34,900 nucleotides of DNA from Muribaculaceae bacterium (GCA_017618355.1 JAFZUL010000056.1:1-34900), one strand, 5' to 3'; counted from the first letter of the stretch, positions 24,311 to 31,874 are shown. The notes: a model not told the origin generated them from the sequence alone. Numbers and translations: made by a program.

Positions 24311-24434
24311 AGAACTATTACGAGTTATTACTCGTCTTGCTCCAAGCGGAAAATGATATTTTTATTCTCTGACCTAATTTCTCCATTTATCAGAAGTGTC
24401 CTGCTTTAATTGGTTGATTGCTAGCCACAAATAT

Positions 24435-24497
24435 AGTAAAATTTTGAACACTAAATTACTTTTTAGGGAATTTTCTGTTCAAAATTTTACTTTTTTA
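24435..24497. terminator. Perfect 15-bp inverted repeat between convergent genes
   Basis: GTAAAATTTTGAACA (24436-24450) and TGTTCAAAATTTTAC (24476-24490) are perfectly complementary, plus one more pair outside, with a 25-base loop. A T-run (TTTTTT) follows on the plus strand. It lies 15 bases after the beta-lactamase stop (minus) and 125 bases after the envelope gene stop (plus), so it likely terminates both. Confidence 0.6.
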
Positions 24498-24505
24498 ATA
24501 TTATT

Positions 24506-25339
24506 TCATTCGTCATTATTAGACGATTTCAACAATCGACTTGCGATAGTTGCAATGTTAATGGAATATGTTCCCCTTCCAATGAATATTGCGATAGGGA
24601 TATGGGTGCCATCGGGCATCAGCACAATTCCCACGTCATTGGTTTCACAGTATGATTCATAGTATCTTGGTCCTGTTCCTGTCTTGTTGACGAGCTGCGC
24701 TCCTGGTGGCAAAGCGGCACGAATGCGATCTTGCCCAGTTTTGCAGTTGAGCATCAGGTCCCAGATATACTGCAGATATTCGTTGTCGTTGTGGTGGTCG
24801 TAGAACCATTCAAGCAATATCACCATACTCGACGACGTGCAGCAGTTCTCATCGGCAGTAGATGGGTTGTCGTGCATCTCCTTTTCAGTTTTCTTTATAG
24901 AAATGTCATTGATTTCCAAACTTTTGATATACTCTTCTACCTTTTGGGGTTCACCGCATTGATTGAAAAGTATGTCGCAGGCATTGTTGTCGCTCTGCTG
25001 TATGGAGAGGGCTAATAATTCACGATAGCTGAATTCTTTCTCCTGATCAAAGGTTTCGAGCATTGGCGACCAAGTGTCGGCCATTAAATCCTTCTTCTCG
25101 ACCATTACGCACTGGTCAAGGCTGATTCCTTTATCAGCAAGATATTGAGCAACATACAGTGCTTGTGGAAATTTCATGACACTGTGCATGGCAAATGTCT
25201 TGTCGCCATTATACGATAATATAGTCTCGCCTTTTCTAATGCTATAGCTCCAATTGTCTTCAAGTACATTAGCCATAGCAAAGTTTGTCACTGAGAATAG
25301 CAGCAATAGAAGAGGGTATTTCAAGATGTGCCTATTCAT
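24506..25339 (-). CDS. Class A beta-lactamase (subclass A2-like)
   Basis: A secreted serine beta-lactamase. I start at ATG 25339 (MNRHILKYPLL), a signal peptide of about 23 residues; a GTG at 25348 overlapping the msrA stop is an alternative that adds three residues. Counting from that GTG, all class A motifs are present: SVMK (Ser56 to Lys59), SDN (119-121), EMHDN (Glu157, corresponding to Glu166xxxAsn170) and KTG (222-224). The context NNACDILF and the long spacing resemble CfxA/CepA/CblA from Bacteroides, the A2 subclass. It lies directly after msrA on the same strand. Intact; resistance spectrum cannot be told from sequence. Confidence 0.9.
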   Translation of the reverse strand: MNRHILKYPLLLLLFSVTNFAMANVLEDNWSYSIRKGETILSYNGDKTFAMHSVMKFPQALYVAQYLADKGISLDQCVMVEKKDLMADTWSPMLETFDQEKEFSYRELLALSIQQSDNNACDILFNQCGEPQKVEEYIKSLEINDISIKKTEKEMHDNPSTADENCCTSSSMVILLEWFYDHHNDNEYLQYIWDLMLNCKTGQDRIRAALPPGAQLVNKTGTGPRYYESYCETNDVGIVLMPDGTHIPIAIFIGRGTYSINIATIASRLLKSSNNDE

Positions 25340-25344
25340 TTCGC

Positions 25345-25851
25345 TCACGGCTTTGCTCTACGTGCCAATTCAAAGAGGCCGATGGGAAGGTGGCAGTAGC
25401 CATCAGGGTTTTTGTCGAGGTAGTCCTGGTGGTACTCCTCGGCTGGATAGAAGCAGTTGAGAGGAAGCACTTCGGTGACGATGGGTTTATAGTAGCGCTC
25501 GGCCTCTACTGCTACACGCTTTTCGATAACGGGTAAGTCGGCAGGGTCGGTGTAGTAGATGCCAGTACGGTATTGCGGTCCCACGTCGTGACCTTGCTGG
25601 TCTTCGAGTGTTGGGTCGATGGCTTTGAAATACATATCGAGCAGGAACTCCAGCCCAATCTTCTCTGGGTCATAGACTACTTTCACCGTTTCGGCGTGGC
25701 CTGTCTTGTGTGTGCACACCTGTTCGTAGGAGGGATTCTCAACAGAGCCGTTGGCATATCCCACTTGAGTGTCAACTACTCCGTCAATCAATTTAAAAAA
25801 GTGCTCTGTGCCCCAAAAGCATCCACCAGCCAAATAAATTTCTCGTGTCAT
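25345..25851 (-). CDS. msrA: Peptide methionine sulfoxide reductase MsrA
   Basis: Reduces methionine-S-sulfoxide in proteins and free methionine. The 168-residue protein starts MTREIYLAGGCFWGTEHFF with catalytic Cys11 in the GCFWG motif, followed by VGYANGSVENPSYEQVCTHKTGHAE and the YHQDYLDKNP motif near the C-terminus. No signal peptide, so it is cytosolic. No MsrB domain is fused. The stop overlaps a GTG that could start the beta-lactamase gene, giving a two-gene unit. Confidence 0.95.
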   Translation of the reverse strand: MTREIYLAGGCFWGTEHFFKLIDGVVDTQVGYANGSVENPSYEQVCTHKTGHAETVKVVYDPEKIGLEFLLDMYFKAIDPTLEDQQGHDVGPQYRTGIYYTDPADLPVIEKRVAVEAERYYKPIVTEVLPLNCFYPAEEYHQDYLDKNPDGYCHLPIGLFELARRAKP

Positions 25852-25928
25852 GATTATCTATGTTTTTATTTTATAACGCATTAAAGCATAATGAAATTAT
25901 GTGATGTTTTAAAAAATCTGACTCATGG

Positions 25929-25959
25929 TTGCAGAATCATTATATTTTCACTATATTTG
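25929..25959 (+). promoter_or_regulatory. Promoter for the acyl-CoA synthetase gene
   Basis: TTG at 25929-25931 and TATATTTG at 25952-25959 are 20 bases apart, a fair match to the Bacteroidetes -33/-7 pattern. The leader to ATG 26056 is about 90 bases and contains the 8-base repeat at 26013-26044. Confidence 0.55.
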
Positions 25960-26012
25960 CACGATAAATTATTAGAGGAGATTCTCCATTGAGTAACGAA
26001 GAATACTATTAC

Positions 26013-26044
26013 CTTGTTTACTCGTTTACTTGTCAACTTGTTTA
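26013..26044. repeat. Four tandem 8-base units upstream of the acyl-CoA synthetase
   Basis: CTTGTTTA, CTCGTTTA, CTTGTCAA, CTTGTTTA lie head to tail and end 11 bases before ATG 26056. Confidence 0.7.
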
Positions 26045-26055
26045 CTTAAAGAAAT

Positions 26056-27921
26056 ATGCAAAACGAATTTGTGAGCCTGATAAGTAACCAGGCAAAGAAA
26101 TATGGCAACCGCGAGGCGTTGCGCTACCGTGACTACCTTACCGACCAGTGGACGTCGATGTCGTGGAAGAGTTTTAAGCAAGACATAGAGCGCTGCGCTC
26201 TTGCTTTGCTGCAAGCTGGTGTGGAGCATCAGGGCAAGGTGGCAGTGTTCTCGCAAAACTGCCCAGAGATATTGATAACGCACTTTGCGTCGTTCTACAA
26301 CTGTGCCGTGCCAGTGCCCATCTATGCTACCAGCAGCAAGGACGAGGCGGCATATATCATCAACGACTCAGGAGCCACCGTGCTAATGGTGGGTGGACGA
26401 GACCAATACGACATAGCCTTGAAACTCTTTGACGAGTGCCCCTGCCTAAAGCTTGTGGTGGTGATGAACACTCAGGTGGAAGTTCCCAAGAACCTGAAAA
26501 ATGTAACTACTTGGCGGCGCTTCCTTAGCGATGGCGGTCAGGCGGGAGAGCTTGAACGCAGTGCACTCGCCAAGCGTATGGAAGAGGGGCGCCCCGACGA
26601 TTTGATGTACCTCATTTATACCTCGGGCACTACAGGTCAGCCCAAGGGCGTGATGCTCACCCACAGCAACTTCAGCGCGGCGATGATGGCACACGGCATG
26701 CGCTTGACCTACGTTGACGACAACGACGTATCGCTCAGCTTCCTTCCTTTGAGTCACATCTTTGAGCTTGGCTGGACGATGTTCTGCCTCATTCACGGAT
26801 TAGTGGTAGCCATCAACTATAACCCACAGGATATTCAGCGCGCAGTGAAGGAGGTTAGCCCCAACTGCATGTGCAGCGTGCCACGCTTCTGGGAGAAGGT
26901 TTATACCGCTATCATGGATAACGTGAATGGAGCGAAGCCTGTGGTCAAGACTCTGTTTAAGACAGCCATACGCGTTGGTAAAACACGTAATATCAAATAT
27001 GAGCGCAATGGCAAGAAGGCGCCATATCTCATTGAGAAGCAGTATCAATATTTTGAGAAGAAGGTTTATTCGCGTCTGCGCAAGGCAATTGGCGTGGAGA
27101 ATGGCAAACTCTTCCCCACAGCTGGCGCTATGCTCAGCGATAATATCACCGCATTGCTCCATGCCGTGGGCATCAACATCGTGATTGGCTACGGCCTGAG
27201 CGAGACCAACGCCTCGGTGTGCTTCTATCCAAACCAAGGTTGGGAATTGGGCACCATTGGCGAGCCTATTCCTGGCGTGAAGGTGAAAATTGGTGACCAG
27301 AACGAGATATTGGTGAAAGGCCCCACGGTGATGCGAGGCTACTACAACAAACCCGAGGAGACGGCTCAGGCTATCGATAAGGACGGATGGTTCCACACTG
27401 GCGACTGCGGCGAGCTTACTGAGAAAGGACATCTCATTATGACTGAGCGCCTGAAAGACCTCTACAAAACAAGTAATGGCAAATACATTGCTCCACAGGT
27501 GCTTGAGTCGCTGCTGGCACAAGATAAATATATGGCGCAAGTGGCAGTGATTGGCGACGGTCGCAAATATGTGTCGGCGCTTATCGTCCCTGACTTTGAT
27601 GAACTCAGCGTGTGGGCAACAAAGCGCAAAATTAAGTTTAAGAACAACGAGGAACTGGTCAACGACCCCAAGGTTCACGAGATGATAGAGAAACTCATAA
27701 ATGAGTATCAGAAAGACCTCGCCAGTTACGAGCAAATTAAGCGCTTCGTGTTGCTGCCACGACCTTTCACTATGGAGAGCGGCGAGTTGACCAACACCCT
27801 AAAAATCAAGCGCGCAGTAGTCAACAAGCGTTATGCTAAGTTGATTGATGCCATGTATGCCGTCGATTACCGCCCCAAAGGTAAGAAAGAAGAAAAACTT
27901 GACGTTGATTTAAGCATATAA
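26056..27921 (+). CDS. Long-chain acyl-CoA synthetase (AMP-forming)
   Basis: Activates fatty acids to acyl-CoA through an acyl-AMP. The 621-residue protein contains the adenylation signature YTSGTTGQPKGVMLTH (about 187-202), the ATP/AMP motif YGLSETNASVCF, GWFHTGDCGE, a linker LTEKGHLIMTERLKDLYKTSNGKYIAPQ, and the C-terminal catalytic lysine region ELTNTLKIKRAVV. No signal peptide. It belongs to the group of long FadD-like proteins common in Bacteroidetes, often used to recycle membrane or host fatty acids. It stands just before prfB but with a 89-base repeat-containing spacer, so co-transcription is uncertain. Confidence 0.9.
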   Translation: MQNEFVSLISNQAKKYGNREALRYRDYLTDQWTSMSWKSFKQDIERCALALLQAGVEHQGKVAVFSQNCPEILITHFASFYNCAVPVPIYATSSKDEAAYIINDSGATVLMVGGRDQYDIALKLFDECPCLKLVVVMNTQVEVPKNLKNVTTWRRFLSDGGQAGELERSALAKRMEEGRPDDLMYLIYTSGTTGQPKGVMLTHSNFSAAMMAHGMRLTYVDDNDVSLSFLPLSHIFELGWTMFCLIHGLVVAINYNPQDIQRAVKEVSPNCMCSVPRFWEKVYTAIMDNVNGAKPVVKTLFKTAIRVGKTRNIKYERNGKKAPYLIEKQYQYFEKKVYSRLRKAIGVENGKLFPTAGAMLSDNITALLHAVGINIVIGYGLSETNASVCFYPNQGWELGTIGEPIPGVKVKIGDQNEILVKGPTVMRGYYNKPEETAQAIDKDGWFHTGDCGELTEKGHLIMTERLKDLYKTSNGKYIAPQVLESLLAQDKYMAQVAVIGDGRKYVSALIVPDFDELSVWATKRKIKFKNNEELVNDPKVHEMIEKLINEYQKDLASYEQIKRFVLLPRPFTMESGELTNTLKIKRAVVNKRYAKLIDAMYAVDYRPKGKKEEKLDVDLSI

Positions 27922-27933
27922 TAACAAACAAAT

Positions 27934-27975
27934 AACTGATATAAGAAATCTGACAACTGATATCTGATTTCTGAC
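27934..27975. repeat. Two tandem 21-base units between acyl-CoA synthetase and prfB
   Basis: Units 27934-27954 and 27955-27975, both starting AACTGATAT and ending TCTGAC, match at 17 of 21 positions. Confidence 0.6.
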
Positions 27976-28010
27976 ATCTAATTTATTAACCCCTAAATCA
28001 TTGAGCTCAG

Positions 28011-29124
28011 ATGATTACAACCGACCAACTAAAAGAGATACAAGAACGCAAGGATGCGTTGAGGAGGTATCTTTGACGTCGATAACAAGAAAATCCAAGT
28101 AGAAGAAGAGGAATTGCGCACTCATGTGCCCGATTTCTGGAGTGATCAAAAGAAAGCCGAACAGCAGATGCGCAAAATCAAGACACTGAAAATGTGGATT
28201 GAGAAATGCGAAGAAGTGGAGGCTGCAGTAGGTGAAGTGGAAGTGGGCTTCGACTTCGTGAAAGAAGGACTGCTCACCGAGGAAGAACTCGACACGCTCT
28301 ATGCCGACGCTCTCGACAAAGTGGAGAAGCTGGAGCTTCGCAACATGCTGCGTCGTGAAGAGGACAAACTCAGCGCCATCATGAAGATTAACTCGGGAGC
28401 CGGTGGCACCGAGAGCCAAGATTGGGCATCGATGCTCATGCGTATGTACCTGCGATGGTGCGAGAAGCATGGCTACAAGACTGCCATCCAGCATCTGGTT
28501 GACGGCGACGAGGCGGGCATCAAGAGTGTGACCATTGGCATCGAGGGCGATTTCGCCTACGGATACCTCAAAAGCGAGAATGGCGTGCATCGCCTTGTGC
28601 GTGTGTCGCCCTACAACGCTCAGGGCAAGCGTATGACCTCGTTTGCCTCGGTGTTTGTCAGTCCTATGGTTGACGACACCATCGAGATAGTTCTCGACCC
28701 CGCTCGCATCTCGTGGGATACCTTCCGCGGTAGTGGCGCTGGCGGCCAGAACGTGAACAAGGTGGAGAGTGGTGTGCGTGTGCGTTACCAGTTCAAGGAC
28801 CCCTATACTGGCGAGGAGGAGGAAATCCTCGTGGAGAACACCGAGACGCGCGACCAGCCTAAGAACCGCGAGAATGCCCTACGCAACCTTAAGTCTATCC
28901 TCTATAACAAGGAACTCGAGCACCGCCGCGAGGAGCAGCGCAAAATCGAGGACAGCAAGAAGAAGATAGAGTGGGGCAGCCAGATACGCAGCTATGTCTT
29001 CGACGACCGCCGCGTCAAAGACCACCGCACCAACTACCAGACCAGCAACGTAGGCGCCGTCATGGACGGCGACCTCGACAACTTCATCAAAGCCTACCTT
29101 ATGGAATTCTCCACCGACGAGTGA
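28011..29124 (+). CDS. prfB: Peptide chain release factor 2, with programmed +1 frameshift
   Basis: Releases the peptide at UGA and UAA stop codons. The gene begins at ATG 28011; 21 codons later, CTT TGA C at 28071-28077 holds an in-frame TGA, and one base (28074) is skipped so translation continues in the frame of GAC at 28075. The classic stimulator AGGAGG (28062-28067), separated by TAT, lies just before. The full product is 370 residues: join 28011-28073 and 28075-29124. The GGQ motif is in GSGAGGQNVNKVES. The stop-recognition tripeptide, SPF in E. coli RF2, reads SPY here (VSPYNAQGKR). A downstream ATG (28114) would give only 336 residues and miss the N-terminus. RF2 autoregulates itself by this frameshift: low RF2 favours the shift. 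Confidence 0.96.
28062..28077 (+). promoter_or_regulatory. RF2 programmed frameshift site
   Basis: AGGAGG TAT CTT TGA C: internal Shine-Dalgarno, spacer, slippery CTT and the in-frame TGA followed by C, the layout of the prfB frameshift site in E. coli. Confidence 0.95.
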
Positions 29125-29156
29125 TCTTTTTTCTTTTTAAGACAATTAGTTTTATC

Positions 29157-29186
29157 AGACGACCAGAAACGACCAAAAACGATTTT
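29157..29186 (+). repeat. Left arm: three 10-base ACGACC-type units flanking the GxxExxY gene
   Basis: Units AGACGACCAG, AAACGACCAA and AAACGATTTT lie in a row. Their reverse complement is at 29691-29720 with 26 of 30 positions equal; the match continues outward by about seven bases (29150-29156, TTTTATC). Confidence 0.75.
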
Positions 29187-29209
29187 TTTTAATAGTTAAA
29201 ATTGCTGCT

Positions 29210-29656
29210 ATGATCAACATTGACGAATTAAAAAAGAAAATGTTTGATGTGGTTGGTGCTATTTATGCTGTCCATGATGAATTGGGTCCTGGACTTAATG
29301 AATTTTGTTATCAGGAAGGATTACAAATGGAATTTACTGAAAGAGAAATTCCGTTTGAACGTGAATTGACATTTCATCCTTTATATCACGGAAAAACAAT
29401 GGATACTCTTTTTAGATTGGATTATCTTTGCAAGGATGACATAATAGTGGAGTGTAAAGCTGTCTCTGAACTAATAAATATTCATAGGGCACAGTTGTTT
29501 AATTACATGCGATTGATGCACAAACAATGTGGAATATTGGTTAATTTCTTGCCGCCTGAGATTGACTATGAACGTTATTTTTATGATGAAGAGACAAAAC
29601 AAATCATAGGTGTTAATGGACAGGTTGTTCACTACTATAAAAAAAAGAAGGACTAA
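29210..29656 (+). CDS. GxxExxY protein, PD-(D/E)XK nuclease-like
   Basis: A 148-residue protein of the GxxExxY family (named for its motif). Here Gly28, Glu31 and Tyr34 in GPGLNEFCYQ form the motif; Asp71 (FRLDYLC) and Glu81-Cys-Lys83 (IIVECKAV) form the D..ExK nuclease-like core. The mid-part IHRAQLFNYMRLMHKQCGILVNF is typical of the family. The function is not known; a DNA/RNA nuclease or an RNA-linked role has been guessed. Base use is visibly more AT-rich than prfB and the ArgB-like gene, and short inverted repeat arms enclose it, so it looks like an inserted unit between prfB and the next gene. Confidence 0.85.
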   Translation: MINIDELKKKMFDVVGAIYAVHDELGPGLNEFCYQEGLQMEFTEREIPFERELTFHPLYHGKTMDTLFRLDYLCKDDIIVECKAVSELINIHRAQLFNYMRLMHKQCGILVNFLPPEIDYERYFYDEETKQIIGVNGQVVHYYKKKKD

Positions 29657-29690
29657 TTATTAGTAATTCAATCATAACACAGATGAGATA

Positions 29691-29720
29691 AAAGTCGTTT
29701 TTAGTCGTTTCTAGTCGTTT
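29691..29720 (-). repeat. Right arm: inverted copy of the 10-base units
   Basis: AAAGTCGTTT, TTAGTCGTTT and CTAGTCGTTT. Reversed, they align unit for unit with 29157-29186. A further TCGTTTGAATAAT copy at 29744 lies directly at the start of the next gene. Confidence 0.75.
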
Positions 29721-29756
29721 GATAATATCAAAACAAAAATAAATCGTTTGAATAAT

Positions 29757-30536
29757 ATGAGGAAGAAGCTTACTATAGTAAATGTTGATGGTGTTGTGGT
29801 GGAGGATCCACAGAACCTGCGGGCGCTGATTCGGGACTTTGCCGCTATTGAGGGACTCAAACTCTTTGTCCATGGCGAGGGCACGATGGCGTCGATGGTT
29901 GCCGAGAAGATGGGCATTACCATCCGCAAGACCAACGACGGCCGCGACATCATCGACGACCGTGTGATGGACCTCGTGACAATGGTGTATGGCGGACTCG
30001 TCAACAAACGCCTCGTCGCCATCATGCAATGGCGTGGCCTTAACGCAGTAGGACTAACGGGCGTGGACCTTAACCTAGTGCAGAGCACAAAACTACCAGT
30101 CAAACCAGTGAACGTGGGGCGCGTGGGTACGGTGCGTCGAGTGAACTCGTCGATGCTCATAAAACTGCTTGAAGAGAATGTTGTGCCAGTGATAGCCCCC
30201 CTTACTCACGACGGCAAGGGCAATCTCCTCAACGGCGACGTGAAGATGTTTGCCTACGAGATAGCGCGCACCCTCACCATAGCTTACGACGTCACAATCA
30301 TTAACGTGATGGGAGAGGAGAATGGCCTGCTCACCAATGAAGATAATCCCGACAGTGTCATCCCCATGCTGCGGCGCACTCAGTATAAAGCCCTGCGTGA
30401 GATGGGTATTATCAAGCCGTCGGCGTTTCCCATTATAGACAACGCTTTTTCTGCCATTGCTCACGGCGTGAACGAAGTGGTGCTTGTCAATGCCGCCCGC
30501 TTCAGCGACCTCCAAGCTGGAACTCACATTAAATAG
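29757..30536 (+). CDS. Degenerate acetylglutamate kinase homologue (ArgB-like), catalytic residues lost
   Basis: An amino-acid-kinase-fold protein of 259 residues, clearly related to ArgB (in some Bacteroidetes ArgB works on N-succinylglutamate): TMVYGGLVNKRLVAIMQWRG, AVGLTGVDLN, PVIAPLTHDGKGNLLNG. But the catalytic set is changed: the KxGG lysine (E. coli Lys8) is Asn9 in NVDG, the Gly-rich HGGG is HGEG (Glu41), Asp162 is Lys163, and Lys217 is Ile226. Arg63 and Asn159 are kept. The gene is intact and full length, not a decayed frame. I start at ATG 29757 rather than TTG 29748. It is therefore probably not an acetylglutamate kinase; it may have a regulatory, binding or new enzymatic role. Confidence 0.8.
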   Translation: MRKKLTIVNVDGVVVEDPQNLRALIRDFAAIEGLKLFVHGEGTMASMVAEKMGITIRKTNDGRDIIDDRVMDLVTMVYGGLVNKRLVAIMQWRGLNAVGLTGVDLNLVQSTKLPVKPVNVGRVGTVRRVNSSMLIKLLEENVVPVIAPLTHDGKGNLLNGDVKMFAYEIARTLTIAYDVTIINVMGEENGLLTNEDNPDSVIPMLRRTQYKALREMGIIKPSAFPIIDNAFSAIAHGVNEVVLVNAARFSDLQAGTHIK

Positions 30537-30584
30537 TTCACAGTTCACAGTTTTAGTTCACTGTTCATAGTTCACAGTTCGCAG
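30535..30584. repeat. Seven degenerate 7-base AGTTCAC units after the ArgB-like gene
   Basis: AGTTCAC, AGTTCAC, AGTTTT, AGTTCAC, TGTTCAT, AGTTCAC and AGTTCGC follow each other, starting in the stop codon of the gene before. Confidence 0.75.
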
Positions 30585-30659
30585 CATTTCGATGTTTGGG
30601 TTAAAGTCAAAAAAACGTTAAATATTAAATTGTTAATTTATTATATTAATAAAAAAATA

Positions 30660-30667
30660 TAACTTTG
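30660..30667 (+). promoter_or_regulatory. -7 promoter box for the dockerin cassette
   Basis: TAACTTTG matches TAnnTTTG, about 93 bases before ATG 30761, at the end of an AT-rich stretch. It would place the hairpin leader (30699-30745) inside the transcript. Confidence 0.6.
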
Positions 30668-30698
30668 TATTTTTAATGGGAGCCATTTTGGGGCGTAA

Positions 30699-30745
30699 TG
30701 GGTTCTTCCCTCTTTGTGGCTTAGCTTATTGGTTTGTAGAACCCA
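30699..30745 (+). promoter_or_regulatory. Leader hairpin of the dockerin protein gene
   Basis: TGGGTTCT (30699-30706) and AGAACCCA (30738-30745) form a perfect 8-bp stem. The right arm continues as ACCCACCATAAAACTAACTT and meets ATG 30761. A very similar arm occurs upstream of the TlpA-like gene (34587-34597). Confidence 0.5.
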
Positions 30746-30760
30746 CCATAAAACTAACTT

Positions 30761-31849
30761 ATGATTAAACGTTTACTATTAACGACAACCTTATTGCTAA
30801 TGTCGGTGTCGGCTCTTGTGGCGCAGAATTTTGAGTTCCGCTACCATGGCGAGTCGCTCGCCGATGGCGCTATGGTGACCATTGAAGCCGAAGAGAACGA
30901 TTTTGGAGAAATAGCGTGTGAGACAAATCCCAGTTCCAATCCTAACAATGGACTTGTCTTGCAAATTCTATCGGGCAATTACACTCAAGGTACTGCTACA
31001 ATGACTATTCTTGAGAACACATTTGTCTGCGATAATATAAATTGGTGTATGGGAGGTTTGTGTAGTCAATTTGGTAGTAACACTTCGCTCACCAAAATAT
31101 TCTCGATTAACAATGGCCTCTGCCAAGCACAGTTTGATGCCTTGGACATCCAGAGCGATGGATATCTAGTCGCAGTGCTTACTGCCACTATTGACGGTAT
31201 TACACGCACGGTGAATATAAAATTCATCAATGGCGAACAAGCTGATAATGCTAATTTTGAGTTCCGTTACCATGGAAACTCGCTTTCCGATGGCTCAACT
31301 GTTAAAATTGTTGCCGAAGAGAACGATTTTGGAGAAATAGCGTGTGAGACCAATCCAAGCTCTAATCCTAATAATGGACTTATTTTGCAGATGCTATCTG
31401 GCAATTACACTCAAGGCGCTGCTATAATGACTAGTCTTGAGAAGACCTTTGTCTGCGATAATGTAAATTGGTGTATGGGTGGCTTGTGTAGTTCTTTTGG
31501 CAGCAACACTTCGCTTACTAAAATGTTCTCTGCTAATAATGGCATCTGTCTAGTGCAGTTTGATGCCTTGGACATCCAGAGCGATGGTCATATGAATGCC
31601 ATCCTCACAGCCTCTATTGGAGGAGTTGTTCGCACGGTAAAGATAAAATTCACTTATGGAGAACAGGAAGAACCCGTACCTGGCGATGTGAATGGAGACG
31701 GGGTGGTTACGGCTTCGGACGTGACTGCAATCTACAATTACCTGCTCAACGACGACACCAGCCTCTTGATTAATGGCGACCAGAACGGTGACGGCAATAT
31801 CACTTCAAGTGATGTGACCGCAATATATAATATTCTACTTGGTAATTAA
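30761..31849 (+). CDS. Secreted protein: two copies of a Cys-rich domain plus C-terminal dockerin
   Basis: A 362-residue exported protein (signal peptide MIKRLLLTTTLLLMSVSALVAQ). Residues about 23-160 and 165-300 are two copies of one beta-rich domain, 142 residues apart; long DNA stretches are identical, so the duplication is recent or kept alike by gene conversion. Each copy carries five cysteines (Cys53, 90, 96, 101 and 121 in the first), including the C..NWCMGGLC cluster. The C-terminal part (about 306-362) is a type I dockerin: GDVNGDGVVTASDVT and GDQNGDGNITSSDVT, two calcium-loop repeats, each followed by AIYNxLL. No cohesin is in the window. The domain itself is not one I can name; Bacteroidetes have similar secreted modules. 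Confidence 0.75.
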   Translation: MIKRLLLTTTLLLMSVSALVAQNFEFRYHGESLADGAMVTIEAEENDFGEIACETNPSSNPNNGLVLQILSGNYTQGTATMTILENTFVCDNINWCMGGLCSQFGSNTSLTKIFSINNGLCQAQFDALDIQSDGYLVAVLTATIDGITRTVNIKFINGEQADNANFEFRYHGNSLSDGSTVKIVAEENDFGEIACETNPSSNPNNGLILQMLSGNYTQGAAIMTSLEKTFVCDNVNWCMGGLCSSFGSNTSLTKMFSANNGICLVQFDALDIQSDGHMNAILTASIGGVVRTVKIKFTYGEQEEPVPGDVNGDGVVTASDVTAIYNYLLNDDTSLLINGDQNGDGNITSSDVTAIYNILLGN

Positions 31850-31874
31850 TTAACATTTTAAATAAACTACGACA

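Noticed and set aside
24428-24435. TATATTTG on the minus strand as a promoter
   Set aside because: It would drive antisense transcription into the 3' end of a plus-strand gene; short AT-rich boxes occur by chance here. Mentioned only together with the inverted repeat.
26800-27735. A 311-codon minus-strand frame opposite the acyl-CoA synthetase
   Set aside because: No motifs; antisense shadow of a certain gene.
28114-29124. prfB starting at ATG 28114 (336 residues)
   Set aside because: This misses the N-terminal helix encoded from ATG 28011 and ignores the clear programmed frameshift site.
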